From: Actinomycetes bacterium
GTDB lineage: Bacteria; Actinomycetota; Actinomycetes; Actinomycetales; Dermatophilaceae
NCBI GenBank assembly: GCA_021783215.1
Contig: JAJXUB010000002.1
Location: forward strand, 1 to 64,000
Direction of reading: 5' to 3'
Length of the DNA: 64,000 nt
Shown in pieces: positions 35,922 to 44,088 of this stretch. A program made the translations under genes and the position numbers. The notes under the pieces were generated by a model, which was not told the origin of the DNA, did no database searches, and saw nothing but the letters and a program-made list of their open reading frames with translations. Within the stretch, counting starts at the first letter, position 1, and each line of letters begins with the position of its first letter.

Positions 35922-38321
35922 TCACAGCTTCTCGAGCGGGGCATACCGCAGCAGGAGCCGCTTGACGCCGGACTCGCCGCCGAAGTCGACATGGGCGACG
36001 GTGCGCTCGCCCTCGCCTTCGAGGCGGACGACGGTCCCGAGACCGAACGCGTCATGGGTGACGCGGTCGCCGGGCTTGAGCGCGATGAGCGGCCGGTTGC
36101 CCGGTGACCGCACACCCGGACGCGACGCGAGGGTCGCGACGGCCGGTTGACCGGGACGGCGACTCGTCAGGGACGACTCGCGCCGCTGCCACTCGATGAG
36201 GTCGGAGGGGATCTCGTCCAGGAAGCGGCTCGCCGGGTTGTACTGCGGCGTCCCCCAGGCGGAGCGGACGGAGGCCCGCGAGAGATGGAGCCGCTCGCGT
36301 GCCCGGGTGATCCCGACGTATGCCAGGCGCCGCTCCTCCTCGAGCTCGGCCGGGTCGGCGAGCGAGCGCATGTGGGGGAAGGTGCCGTCCTCGAGACCGG
36401 TGAGGAAGACGACGGGGAACTCCAGCCCCTTGGCCGTGTGGAGCGTCATCAGGGTGACGACGCCGGAGTCGTCGCCGGCGTCTGGGATCTCGTCGCTGTC
36501 CGCGACGAGGCTGACCTGCTCGAGGAAGTCCTCGAGCGGGGCGACCTCTCCGGTCTCGGCTCGCTGGGCGTCGAACTCCCGTGCGACGGCGACGAGCTCG
36601 GCGAGGTTCTCGACCCGCGACTCGTCCTGGGGGTCGACGCTCGCGCGGAGCTCGGCGAGGTAGCCGGAGCGGTCGATGACGGCCTCGAGGAGGTCACCGA
36701 CCCCCGCGTCCTCGTCGTCGCGGATGCGCCCGAGCTCCTCCATCAGGGCCGTGAACCCCTTGATCGCCGTGACGCTGCGGGTCGCGATGCCGGGGGCGTC
36801 CTCGGGTCGGCCGAGGGCGGCGACGAACGGGATCCGTTCGCGCTCGGCGAGCGCGGCGATGCAGGCCTCGGCGCGGTCCCCGATCCCGCGCTTGGGGACG
36901 TTGAGGATGCGGCGCAGGTTGACCGAGTCCTGCGGGTTGGACAGCACCCGAAGGTAGGCCATGGCGTCCTTGACCTCGCGCCGCTCGTAGAACCGGGTGC
37001 CGCCGACGACCTTGTACGGCAGCCCGACCCGGACGAGGACCTCCTCGACGGCGCGCGACTGGGCGTTCGTCCGGTAGAAGACCGCGATGTCCTTGGGTTT
37101 GACGCCGTGCTCGTCGCCGAGCGCGTCGATGGTCCGTGCGACGAACGCCGCCTCGTCGTGCTCGTTGTCCGCGACGTAGCCGACGATCGGTGCCCCGGTC
37201 CCCGAGTCGGTCCACAGGTCCTTCTTGCGCCGCCCCTCGTTGCGGGCGATGACGGAGTTCGCGGCGTTGAGGATCGTCTGGGTCGAGCGGTAGTTCTGGG
37301 TCAGCAGGAGGACCGTCGCGTCGGGGTAGTCCGCCTCGAACTCGACGATGTTGCGGATCGTCGCGCCGCGGAACGCGTAGATCGACTGGTCGGCGTCACC
37401 GACGACGACGAGCTCCGCCGGCGGCACCCCCGGGGAGAAGCCGCCGACGAGCTCGCGCACGAGCGTGTACTGGGCGTGGTTGGTGTCCTGGTACTCGTCG
37501 ACGAGGACGTGCCGGAACCGGCGCCGATAGTGCTCCGCGACGTCCGGGAACGCCTGGAGCATGTGGACCGTCGTCATGATGAGGTCGTCGAAGTCGAGGG
37601 CGTTGGCCTGCCGGAGCCGACGCTGGTATGCCGTGTAGGCCTCGGCGAGCATCCGGTCGTGGTGCGTCCCCGGGTTGGCCGAGTCCTCCGACCCGACCTG
37701 GGCGGCGTACGTCTCGTCGTCGACGAGCTCGTTCTTGAGGTTGGACACCTGGTGGGAGAACGTCCGCGGGTTGTAGCGCTTGGGGTCGAGGCCCATGTCG
37801 CGCAGGACCATCGACATGAGCCGCTGGGAGTCTGCCTGGTCGTAGATCGAGAACGTCGAGCGCATCCCGACCTTCGGGGCCTCACGGCGGAGGATCCGGA
37901 CACACGCGCTGTGGAAGGTCATGACCCACATCGCCTTCGCGCGCGGTCCGACCATCGCCTCGACCCGCTCGCGCATCTCGCCGGCGGCCTTGTTCGTGAA
38001 GGTGATGGCGAGGATCTGGCCGGGCAGGACCCCGCGGGCGGCCATGAGGTAGGCGATGCGGGTCGTGAGGACCTTCGTCTTGCCCGACCCCGCACCGGCG
38101 ACGATCAGGAGCGGGCCGCCCTCGTGGAGCACGGCCTCGCGCTGCTGGGGGTTGAGGCCGGCGAGCAGCTCCTCGGGGTCGGCCCGACGCGCGCCCTCAC
38201 CCGGGGGCCCGGCCGCCTCCGCCCACGTCGGGACGCCGCGCTCGTCCACGGGGGTCGCGCGCGCGACGTCGGCGGACGGACGGTCGCCGAACAGGGGCAG
38301 GTCGTCGAACAGGGTGGTCAT
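35922..38321 (-). CDS. pcrA: UvrD/PcrA-type DNA helicase
   Basis: A 799-residue superfamily 1A 3'-5' helicase for DNA repair and replication-fork restart. Motifs in order: Q-motif LNPQQREAV, Walker A AGAGSGKTKVL, Ia ITFTNKAAGEM, II VDEYQDTNHAQ, III VVGDADQSIYAFRGA, IV LTQNYRS, V VTLMTLHTAKGLEFPVVF, VI RRLAYVGITRARERL. The C-terminal ~70 residues contain the KPGDRVTHDAFGLGTVV Tudor-like RNA polymerase-binding segment seen in PcrA. I chose the ATG at 38321 (MTTLFDDLPLF); a longer frame continues upstream but lies in the divergent promoter region. Confidence 0.95.
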   Translation of the reverse strand: MTTLFDDLPLFGDRPSADVARATPVDERGVPTWAEAAGPPGEGARRADPEELLAGLNPQQREAVLHEGGPLLIVAGAGSGKTKVLTTRIAYLMAARGVLPGQILAITFTNKAAGEMRERVEAMVGPRAKAMWVMTFHSACVRILRREAPKVGMRSTFSIYDQADSQRLMSMVLRDMGLDPKRYNPRTFSHQVSNLKNELVDDETYAAQVGSEDSANPGTHHDRMLAEAYTAYQRRLRQANALDFDDLIMTTVHMLQAFPDVAEHYRRRFRHVLVDEYQDTNHAQYTLVRELVGGFSPGVPPAELVVVGDADQSIYAFRGATIRNIVEFEADYPDATVLLLTQNYRSTQTILNAANSVIARNEGRRKKDLWTDSGTGAPIVGYVADNEHDEAAFVARTIDALGDEHGVKPKDIAVFYRTNAQSRAVEEVLVRVGLPYKVVGGTRFYERREVKDAMAYLRVLSNPQDSVNLRRILNVPKRGIGDRAEACIAALAERERIPFVAALGRPEDAPGIATRSVTAIKGFTALMEELGRIRDDEDAGVGDLLEAVIDRSGYLAELRASVDPQDESRVENLAELVAVAREFDAQRAETGEVAPLEDFLEQVSLVADSDEIPDAGDDSGVVTLMTLHTAKGLEFPVVFLTGLEDGTFPHMRSLADPAELEEERRLAYVGITRARERLHLSRASVRSAWGTPQYNPASRFLDEIPSDLIEWQRRESSLTSRRPGQPAVATLASRPGVRSPGNRPLIALKPGDRVTHDAFGLGTVVRLEGEGERTVAHVDFGGESGVKRLLLRYAPLEKL

Positions 38322-38424
38322 CTCAACGGTCCACCCTACGTCGGCGGCGTGACGGACCCGGCCGCCGCGCAGGACGGCGACGCGACGACCGGACGCCTCG
38401 TTGTCGCGTCCGCCCCGCGCGCGG

Positions 38425-38430
38425 TACGAA
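38425..38430 (+). promoter_or_regulatory. -10-like box, ppk2
   Basis: TACGAA (or ACGAAT one base later) ends five to six bases before the ATG at 38437. This is consistent with a leaderless transcript, though the last base of the hexamer is off-consensus. Confidence 0.4.
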
Positions 38431-38436
38431 TAGTCC

Positions 38437-39333
38437 ATGACGCAGACGATGGGCCTTCGCGACTACATCGACCACCTCCAGGCGGAGGGCTACTACGTCC
38501 GCGGCGGCAGCGGCGAGGACCCGCAGCTCGTCGCGCCAGACGGCATGGCCGTCGAGACGTGGCGCGAGGACTACCCGTACGACAGCCTCATGGACCGGAC
38601 GGCATACGAGGAGGAGAAGTACCGCCTCCAGATCGAGCTCCTGAAGTTCCAGTACTGGAGCCAGGACGTCGGCGCCAAGCACGTCCTCGTCTTCGAGGGA
38701 CGCGACGCGGCGGGCAAGGGTGGCACGATCAAGCGCTTCATGGAGCACCTCAACCCGCGGGCCGCCCGCGTCGTCGCGCTCAACACCCCGACCGAGCGTG
38801 AGAAGGGGCAGTGGTACTTCCAGCGCTACATCCGCCACCTCCCGACGGCCGGCGAGATCGTCCTCTTCGACCGGTCCTGGTACAACCGCGCCGGCGTCGA
38901 GCGGGTCATGGGCTTCTGCACGGAGGAGCAGTACCAGTCGTTCATGCGGCAGGCACCGACCTTCGAGCGCATGCTCGTCGACTCCGGGACGACGGTGACC
39001 AAGATGTGGTTCTCCGTGACCCAGCGTGAACAGCGGACCCGTTTCGCCATCCGGCAGATCGACCCCGTCCGCCGGTGGAAGCTCTCCCCGATGGACCTGG
39101 AGAGTCTCGACAAGTGGGACGCCTACACGGCGGCCAAGGAGGCGATGTTCGAGTTCACCGACAAGAAGAACGCGCCGTGGATCCAGGTCAAGAGCAACGA
39201 CAAGAAGCGCGGACGGGTCAACGCGATGCGGGCCTTCCTCCACCAGTTCGACTACGAGGGCAAGGACCCCAAGGTCATCTACGCCCCGGACGAGAAGATC
39301 GTCGCCCGCGCGAAGTACACCAGCGGCGACTGA
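38437..39333 (+). CDS. ppk2: Polyphosphate kinase 2
   Basis: A 298-residue single-domain PPK2, which moves phosphate between polyphosphate and nucleotides. Walker A is FEGRDAAGKGGTIKRF. The lid/Walker B region is VLFDRSWYNRAGVERVMGF, and the Arg/Lys-rich TQREQRTRFAIRQIDPVRRWKLS binds polyphosphate. Size and the intact residues match class I (nucleoside diphosphate substrates), though class is inferred. It is divergent from pcrA and followed 36 bases later by the LigD-type polymerase, which has its own promoter box. Confidence 0.93.
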   Translation: MTQTMGLRDYIDHLQAEGYYVRGGSGEDPQLVAPDGMAVETWREDYPYDSLMDRTAYEEEKYRLQIELLKFQYWSQDVGAKHVLVFEGRDAAGKGGTIKRFMEHLNPRAARVVALNTPTEREKGQWYFQRYIRHLPTAGEIVLFDRSWYNRAGVERVMGFCTEEQYQSFMRQAPTFERMLVDSGTTVTKMWFSVTQREQRTRFAIRQIDPVRRWKLSPMDLESLDKWDAYTAAKEAMFEFTDKKNAPWIQVKSNDKKRGRVNAMRAFLHQFDYEGKDPKVIYAPDEKIVARAKYTSGD

Positions 39334-39357
39334 GCGGCCGGGAGCGCGGAGGCGGCA

Positions 39358-39363
39358 TACGGT
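39358..39363 (+). promoter_or_regulatory. -10 box, leaderless polymerase gene
   Basis: TACGGT ends six bases before the ATG at 39370. Its first three bases are part of a GGCATAC motif (39354-39360). Confidence 0.6.
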
Positions 39364-39369
39364 GAGGCC

Positions 39370-40353
39370 ATGGCGCGCAAGGCAGAGCTCGGCGACCCCG
39401 TCGTCCTCGACGTCGACGGCTACGACGTTCGCCTGAGCTCCCCGGAGCGCGTCTACTTCTCCGCGCGCGGGGAGACCAAGCTCGACCTCGCGCGCTACTA
39501 CCTCGCCGTCGGCCCGGGGATCGTCGCAGCGCTGCGGGAGCGCCCGTGCATGCTCCACCGCTTCCCCGACGGCGCCGCCGGGGCGAAGGTCCACCAGAAG
39601 CGTCTCCCCCGGGGCGCGCCCGCGTGGGTCGAGACGGTGCGGCTGAGCTTCCCCCGGTGGGGCCTGCACGCCGACGAGCTGTGCGTGACGAAGCTCGCCG
39701 ACGTGATCTGGGCGGTCCAGATGAGCACCGTCGAGTTCCACCCGTGGAACAGCCGACGCGCCGACACCGAGAAGCCGGACGAGTGGCGCATCGACCTCGA
39801 CCCGATGCCCGATGCGTCGTATGCGACGGTCCGGCGCGTGGCCCACGTGGCCCACGAGGTCCTCGACGAGCTCGGCGCGCTCGGGTGGCCGAAGACGTCC
39901 GGAGGCCGGGGTCTGCACATCTACGTGCGGATCGCGCCCGACCACGGGTTCGGGGACGTCCGGCGGGCCGCGATGGCGTTCGCCCGCGAGGTCGAGCGGC
40001 GCCTGCCGCGGGACGTGACGACGGCCTGGTGGCGGCGGGACCGGCCGTCCGACGCAGTCTTCGTCGACTACAACCAGAACGCCCGCGACCACACGATCGC
40101 CTGCGCCTACTCCGTCCGCGGGACATCGGACGGGAGGGTGTCGACGCCGATCCGGTGGGACGAGGTCGACGACAGCGAGCCGGCGGACTTCACGATCGCG
40201 ACGGTCCCGGCCAGGTTCGCCGCGCTCGGCGACCTCCACGCCGGGATCGACGACGCGGTCTTCGACGTCGCCCCGCTGCTGAGGTGGGCGCAGCGGGATG
40301 AGGCCGCCGGCGCCGAGAGCCCACCGGAGCCGACCGACGACGAGCGTGCCTGA
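39370..40353 (+). CDS. Stand-alone LigD-type polymerase (AEP primase fold)
   Basis: A 327-residue polymerase domain of the non-homologous end-joining LigD family (PolDom), which adds ribo- or deoxynucleotides at DNA ends. The catalytic DxD is in WRIDLDPMP, the nucleotide-binding SGGRGLHIYVR is intact, and the third carboxylate region FVDYNQNARDHT is present. There is no ligase or nuclease domain, and no ku gene is in the window, so it is a detached module. Its TGA overlaps the ATG of the ArfB-like gene by one base. Confidence 0.92.
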   Translation: MARKAELGDPVVLDVDGYDVRLSSPERVYFSARGETKLDLARYYLAVGPGIVAALRERPCMLHRFPDGAAGAKVHQKRLPRGAPAWVETVRLSFPRWGLHADELCVTKLADVIWAVQMSTVEFHPWNSRRADTEKPDEWRIDLDPMPDASYATVRRVAHVAHEVLDELGALGWPKTSGGRGLHIYVRIAPDHGFGDVRRAAMAFAREVERRLPRDVTTAWWRRDRPSDAVFVDYNQNARDHTIACAYSVRGTSDGRVSTPIRWDEVDDSEPADFTIATVPARFAALGDLHAGIDDAVFDVAPLLRWAQRDEAAGAESPPEPTDDERA

Positions 40354-40778
40354 TGGACCTCGTCGTCGGGCCCGGGCCCGGCATCCCGGACGGGCTCGTC
40401 GTCCCTGCGGACAGCCTCGTCGAGCGGTTCTCCCGCTCCTCCGGGCCGGGCGGCCAGGGTGTCAACACGGCGGACAGCCGCGTCGAGCTCGCCGTCTCGC
40501 TCGTCGACGCCACGTGGCTGACCGACGACGAGCGCCGGCGCGCGGTGGGCGCCCTCGGCCCCGTCGTCGCCGTCGCCGCGTCGGAGTACCGCGCGCAGCG
40601 ACGCAACCGGGTCGCCGCCCGCGAGCGGGTCGCCGCGCTGCTGCGCGAGGCGCTCGCCCCGCCGCCGCCGCCTCGTCGCCGGACGCGGGCGACCAAGGGG
40701 TCGGTCGAGCGTCGGCTCGACGCCAAGCGGCGGCGCGGCCAGGTCAAGGCCAACCGCGCCCGGCCCGGCGACGACTGA
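40353..40778 (+). CDS. arfB: ArfB-type peptidyl-tRNA hydrolase (ribosome rescue)
   Basis: A 141-residue release-factor-like protein. The GGQ motif (SSGPGGQGVNTADSRVEL) hydrolyses peptidyl-tRNA on stalled ribosomes. The C-terminal tail is rich in Arg and Lys (RRRTRATKGSVERRLDAKRRRGQVKANRAR), as needed to enter the empty mRNA channel. Length is typical of YaeJ/ArfB. It begins in the stop codon of the polymerase gene (TGATG), coupling a DNA-repair polymerase to a ribosome-rescue factor. Confidence 0.93.
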   Translation: MDLVVGPGPGIPDGLVVPADSLVERFSRSSGPGGQGVNTADSRVELAVSLVDATWLTDDERRRAVGALGPVVAVAASEYRAQRRNRVAARERVAALLREALAPPPPPRRRTRATKGSVERRLDAKRRRGQVKANRARPGDD

Positions 40779-40797
40779 GCGCCGGCCTACGGGCGGG

Positions 40798-40998
40798 TCA
40801 CGGGGCCGCGAGCTCCGGGGCGGCGTGGCGGCGATGGAGGGTCCGCACGAGGGCCGCCTGCCGCCGGAGCACGGCGCGCCGCTCCACGGCGTCCGAGCGC
40901 GCCCCCGGCGCCTCGAAGGCACGCAAGGCGTCCTCGGTCTCGGCGAGGCTGGTCAGAAGCCCCGCGATGCTCGTCGTCGTCGGCTGCGTCGTACCCAT
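40798..40998 (-). CDS. Small hypothetical protein
   Basis: A 66-residue reading frame with an ATG start, predicted mostly helical (LLTSLAETEDALRAFEAPG, AVLRRQAALVRTLHRRH), with no signal, membrane segment or cysteine. I do not recognise it. It fills the 334-base gap between arfB and the uracil-DNA glycosylase gene on the opposite strand. Codon third positions are GC-rich as in its neighbours, but chance frames look similar in this DNA, so support is modest. The rest of the gap (40999-41100) shows nothing clear. Confidence 0.4.
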   Translation of the reverse strand: MGTTQPTTTSIAGLLTSLAETEDALRAFEAPGARSDAVERRAVLRRQAALVRTLHRRHAAPELAAP

Positions 40999-41100
40999 GG
41001 ACCGAGGGTGGCCGGGGAAACCAGAGCCCTGGCCGTGGCGGGGCTGTGAGGTCCCTGTGTCCCCCGGCCGCGTGTCGGCCTGGCGCCCGGGCTCTCCCCG

Positions 41101-41106
41101 TAGCCT
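41101..41106 (+). promoter_or_regulatory. -10 box, leaderless uracil-DNA glycosylase gene
   Basis: TAGCCT ends six bases before the GTG at 41113. Confidence 0.6.
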
Positions 41107-41112
41107 GGCCGG

Positions 41113-41931
41113 GTGGACCCACATCCGGTCACCGGGCGGTTGTTCGACTCCCCTGTCCCCCCGGGCTCGGGGTGGCCGGGCGACCCGGCGGGCGCGCAGA
41201 CCCCGGTCGCCAGGACGCCCGCGCAGGTGCGGCGCCTCGCCGCCTCGGCCCGGACACTCGACGAGCTCGATGCCCGGGTCTGCGTCTGCCGCGCCTGCCC
41301 GCGCCTCGTCCTGTGGCGGGAGTCGGTCGCCCGCACCGGCCGGCGCGCGTCGTTCGTCGACCAGCCGTACTGGGGCCGCCCGGGTCCGTCGTTCGGCGAC
41401 CCCGACGCAGAGGTCCTCATCGTCGGGCTCGCGCCGGCAGCCAACGGCACCAACCGAACCGGGCGCATGTTCACCGGCGACCGGTCCGGCGACTGGCTCT
41501 ACGCCGCGCTGTACCGGTCGGGGTACGCCTCCCAGCCGACCTCGACGGCGGCCGGCGACGGGCTGCTGCTCACCGGCATACGCATCGTCGCGGCCGTCCG
41601 GTGCGCTCCCCCGGCGAACAGGCCGACGACCGAGGAACGGAGCTCCTGCGCCGCGTGGCTCGAGCGTGACCTCGTCCTGTCCGGTCCGCGGCTGCGCTCG
41701 ATGCTCGCCCTCGGGTCGATCGCGTGGGACGCGACCCTGGGGTCGGCCCGGCGCCTCGGCTGGGACGTCCCCCGGCCGAAGCGGCGGTTCGGACACGGAG
41801 CGGAGGCGACCCTGACGACGCCCGAGGGGCACGGCATACGGCTCGTCGGGAGCTACCACGTGAGCCAGCAGAACACGTTCACCGGCAGGCTGACCGAAGC
41901 GATGTTTGACGAGGTCATCGGTCGGCTCTAG
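41113..41931 (+). CDS. Family 5 uracil-DNA glycosylase (UDGb)
   Basis: A 272-residue base-excision repair enzyme. Motif A reads GLAPAANGTNRTGRMFTGD, with Ala-Ala in place of the usual acidic or Asn catalytic residue, as expected for family 5. Motif B reads GSYHVSQQNTFTGRLT. Four Cys (CRAC near residue 60, AVRCAPP, and SSCAAW) are placed to bind the family's 4Fe-4S cluster. It removes uracil and some deaminated purines from DNA. Two GGC-ATA codon pairs in the gene are instances of the over-represented GCATAC motif and use the rare Ile codon ATA. Confidence 0.92.
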   Translation: MDPHPVTGRLFDSPVPPGSGWPGDPAGAQTPVARTPAQVRRLAASARTLDELDARVCVCRACPRLVLWRESVARTGRRASFVDQPYWGRPGPSFGDPDAEVLIVGLAPAANGTNRTGRMFTGDRSGDWLYAALYRSGYASQPTSTAAGDGLLLTGIRIVAAVRCAPPANRPTTEERSSCAAWLERDLVLSGPRLRSMLALGSIAWDATLGSARRLGWDVPRPKRRFGHGAEATLTTPEGHGIRLVGSYHVSQQNTFTGRLTEAMFDEVIGRL

Positions 41932-41966
41932 CGTGGCGCCCCCATCGCCCGCCCCGGCGGGCGGCA

Positions 41967-41972
41967 TACGGT
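41967..41972 (+). promoter_or_regulatory. -10 box, leaderless PIG-L gene
   Basis: TACGGT ends six bases before the GTG at 41979. It overlaps a GGCATAC motif (41963-41969), exactly as at 39354-39363. Confidence 0.6.
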
Positions 41973-41978
41973 GTCCCC

Positions 41979-42692
41979 GTGGACCCCAGAGCGGATACCG
42001 ATATCGAGCGCGCCCTCGTCGTCGTCGCCCACCCGGACGATGCGGACTTCGGCGCGGCGGGAACCCTGACCCGGTGGGTCGACGCCGGCATCACCGTGAC
42101 CCTCCTGTGCTGCACCCACGGAGAGCAGGGGGCCCGGCCCGACGCGGACATCACGGCGATCCCGGCCCTGCGGGAGCGCGAACAGCGACGCGCGAGCCAC
42201 GAGCTCGGGGTCACCGACGTCCGCTTCCTCGACGGCCATCGCGACGGCTGGCTCGTCCCGAGCTTCGAGCTCCAGCGAGACATCGTCCGGGTCATCCGCG
42301 ACGTCAGGCCACAGCGGATCCTCACCCAGTCCCCCGAGCGGGTGTGGGACCGGATCCAGGCCTCGCACCCCGACCACCTCGCGGCCGGCGAGGCGACCGT
42401 CCGCGCGGCCTACCCCGCCGCCGAGAACCCGTTCGCCTGGCCGGAGCTCGGCCTGCCCTTCTGGCACGTCACCGAGCTCTGGCTCATGGCGTTCCCGGAC
42501 CCGAACCACGCCGTCGACGTCACCGACGTCTTCGACCGCAAGGTCGCGGCGCTCAGGGCGCACGCCTCCCAGACCGGCCATCGCGACGACCTGGAGGAGA
42601 GGCTGCGCTGGATGAGCGGCGCCATGGCCCGTCAGTCCGGCCTGGCCGAGGGACGCCTCGCCGAGGCGTTCCGCATCTGCCCGATCAACTGA
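41979..42692 (+). CDS. PIG-L family deacetylase
   Basis: A 237-residue zinc-dependent N-deacetylase of the LmbE/PIG-L family, whose members act on GlcNAc-type conjugates including mycothiol precursors and bacillithiol. The zinc motif AHPDDADFG near the N-terminus and SHPDHLAAGEA in the middle supply the His/Asp ligands. The substrate is unknown. It is followed 28 bases later by a quinone reductase gene with its own AAGGAG site. A second PIG-L gene lies at 49541-50377. Confidence 0.88.
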   Translation: MDPRADTDIERALVVVAHPDDADFGAAGTLTRWVDAGITVTLLCCTHGEQGARPDADITAIPALREREQRRASHELGVTDVRFLDGHRDGWLVPSFELQRDIVRVIRDVRPQRILTQSPERVWDRIQASHPDHLAAGEATVRAAYPAAENPFAWPELGLPFWHVTELWLMAFPDPNHAVDVTDVFDRKVAALRAHASQTGHRDDLEERLRWMSGAMARQSGLAEGRLAEAFRICPIN

Positions 42693-42720
42693 CCACGACC
42701 CACCCAGCAAGGAGACCAGC

Positions 42721-43674
42721 ATGGCTCGCGCACTCGTCGCCGCGGCCCACGGTGGCACCGACGTCCTCCACGTGCAGGAGCGGCCCGACCCGACCCCTGC
42801 CGCCGGTCAGGTCCTCGTCGACGTCGCCGCCGTCGGCGTCAACTTCATCGACGTCTACGACCGCCAGGGCGTCTACCCGACGTCGCCGCCCTTCGTCCTG
42901 TGCCGGGAGGGAGCGGGGGTCGTCCGTGGGACGGGGGCACGGGTCGCGTGGGCGATGCTGCTCGGGTCGGGCGCGACGGTCGCCGCCCTGCCGGAGGCCG
43001 CGCTCGTCCCCGTCCCGGACGACGTCCCCCTCGACGTCGCCGCCGCGGCCATGCTCCAGGGAATGACGGCGCACTACCTCGTCAACAGCACCTACTCCGT
43101 CAAGGCCGGGGACGTATGCCTCGTGCACGCGGCGGCGGGCGGCGTCGGCCAGCTCCTCGTCCAGATGATCACCGCGAAGGGCGCCACCGTCGTCGCGACC
43201 GCGGGCTCACCGGAGAAGCTCGACATCGCCCGGGGACTCGGCGCCGAGTACCTCATCGACTACTCGGCGTTCGACACCCCCGCCGACCTGGCCGCCGCGG
43301 TCCGGGACGCCGCCCACCGAGGCGTCGACGTCGCCTACGACGGGGTCGGCAGGGCGACGTTCGACGCCTCCCTCGCCGCGCTCCGCCCGCGCGGAATGGT
43401 CGTCCTCTTCGGCGGCTCGAGCGGGCAGGTCCCGCCGCTCGACCTCCAGCGGCTCAACGCTGCCGGGTCCGTGTTCGTCACCCGCCCCAGCCTCGCCCAC
43501 TACGTCCTCACGCGCGAGGAGCTCCTCGAGCGGGGCACGTCCGTCCTCGGCGACATCGCCGCCGGGCGCCTCCACATCGACATCGGCGGCCGGTGGCCGC
43601 TCGATGAGGCCGGCGCGGCCTACGACACGCTCGAGGGCCGGCGGAGCACGGGGAAGCTCATCCTGCTCCCCTGA
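42721..43674 (+). CDS. NADPH:quinone reductase-like oxidoreductase
   Basis: A 317-residue medium-chain dehydrogenase/reductase of the zinc-free quinone reductase group. The N-terminal GroES-like domain (GVNFIDVYDRQGVYP) lacks the structural-zinc Cys cluster. The Rossmann domain has the NADPH motif HAAAGGVGQLLVQMI and GRATFDASLAAL. It reduces quinones or enones in the cytosol. AAGGAGACC, ending four to six bases before the ATG, is one of the best ribosome binding sites in the window. Confidence 0.92.
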   Translation: MARALVAAAHGGTDVLHVQERPDPTPAAGQVLVDVAAVGVNFIDVYDRQGVYPTSPPFVLCREGAGVVRGTGARVAWAMLLGSGATVAALPEAALVPVPDDVPLDVAAAAMLQGMTAHYLVNSTYSVKAGDVCLVHAAAGGVGQLLVQMITAKGATVVATAGSPEKLDIARGLGAEYLIDYSAFDTPADLAAAVRDAAHRGVDVAYDGVGRATFDASLAALRPRGMVVLFGGSSGQVPPLDLQRLNAAGSVFVTRPSLAHYVLTREELLERGTSVLGDIAAGRLHIDIGGRWPLDEAGAAYDTLEGRRSTGKLILLP

Positions 43675-43703
43675 CGGCACGCCCCCGCGGGACGGGCCGC
43701 ACC

Positions 43704-44066
43704 TCAGCCCTGCGGCCAGAGCACCGCAACGCCGACGTTGAGGAGTGCGAGCGCGCCGGCGGCGTTGACGAGCGTCGCGTGCGGCTCGCCCTTGCGGGCC
43801 TTGACGCTCGCCATCTCCGCGCACGCGACGACGGCGAGCGCGACGAGCAGCTTGATGGTCGTCCACACGTGGTTCGGCGCGGGTGAGGCGCTCGTCGCGC
43901 TCGCCTCGGCGAGCCCTATGAGGATGATGCCGGTGAGGAGCTGGGCGCGGGCGCCCCACACGAGCGCCGGGGTGGCCTGCCCGCGGGCGACAAAGACGGC
44001 GCTGCCGACGATGGCGGCGACGCCGAGGATGTGCAGGAGCAGAACGATGTTCGTGAGCAGGTCCAT
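43704..44066 (-). CDS. Small four-helix membrane protein
   Basis: A 120-residue protein with four hydrophobic segments (IVLLLHILGVAAIVGSAVFV, AQLLTGIILIGLAEA, TIKLLVALAVVACAEMASV, LLNVGVAVLWPQG) and short loops. I do not recognise a named family; the layout resembles small redox- or copper-associated membrane proteins, but this is not evidence of function. The ATG at 44066 is 22 bases after the response regulator stop in the same direction. Confidence 0.7.
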   Translation of the reverse strand: MDLLTNIVLLLHILGVAAIVGSAVFVARGQATPALVWGARAQLLTGIILIGLAEASATSASPAPNHVWTTIKLLVALAVVACAEMASVKARKGEPHATLVNAAGALALLNVGVAVLWPQG

Positions 44067-44088
44067 GCCGCCACCCTAGGCGACCGGG

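Noticed and set aside
36147-38801. A plus-strand open frame of over 800 codons opposite the helicase gene
   Set aside because: Very high GC leaves few stop codons in shadow frames. The composition is Asp/Val/Arg repeats with no motif, while the opposite strand encodes a complete PcrA.
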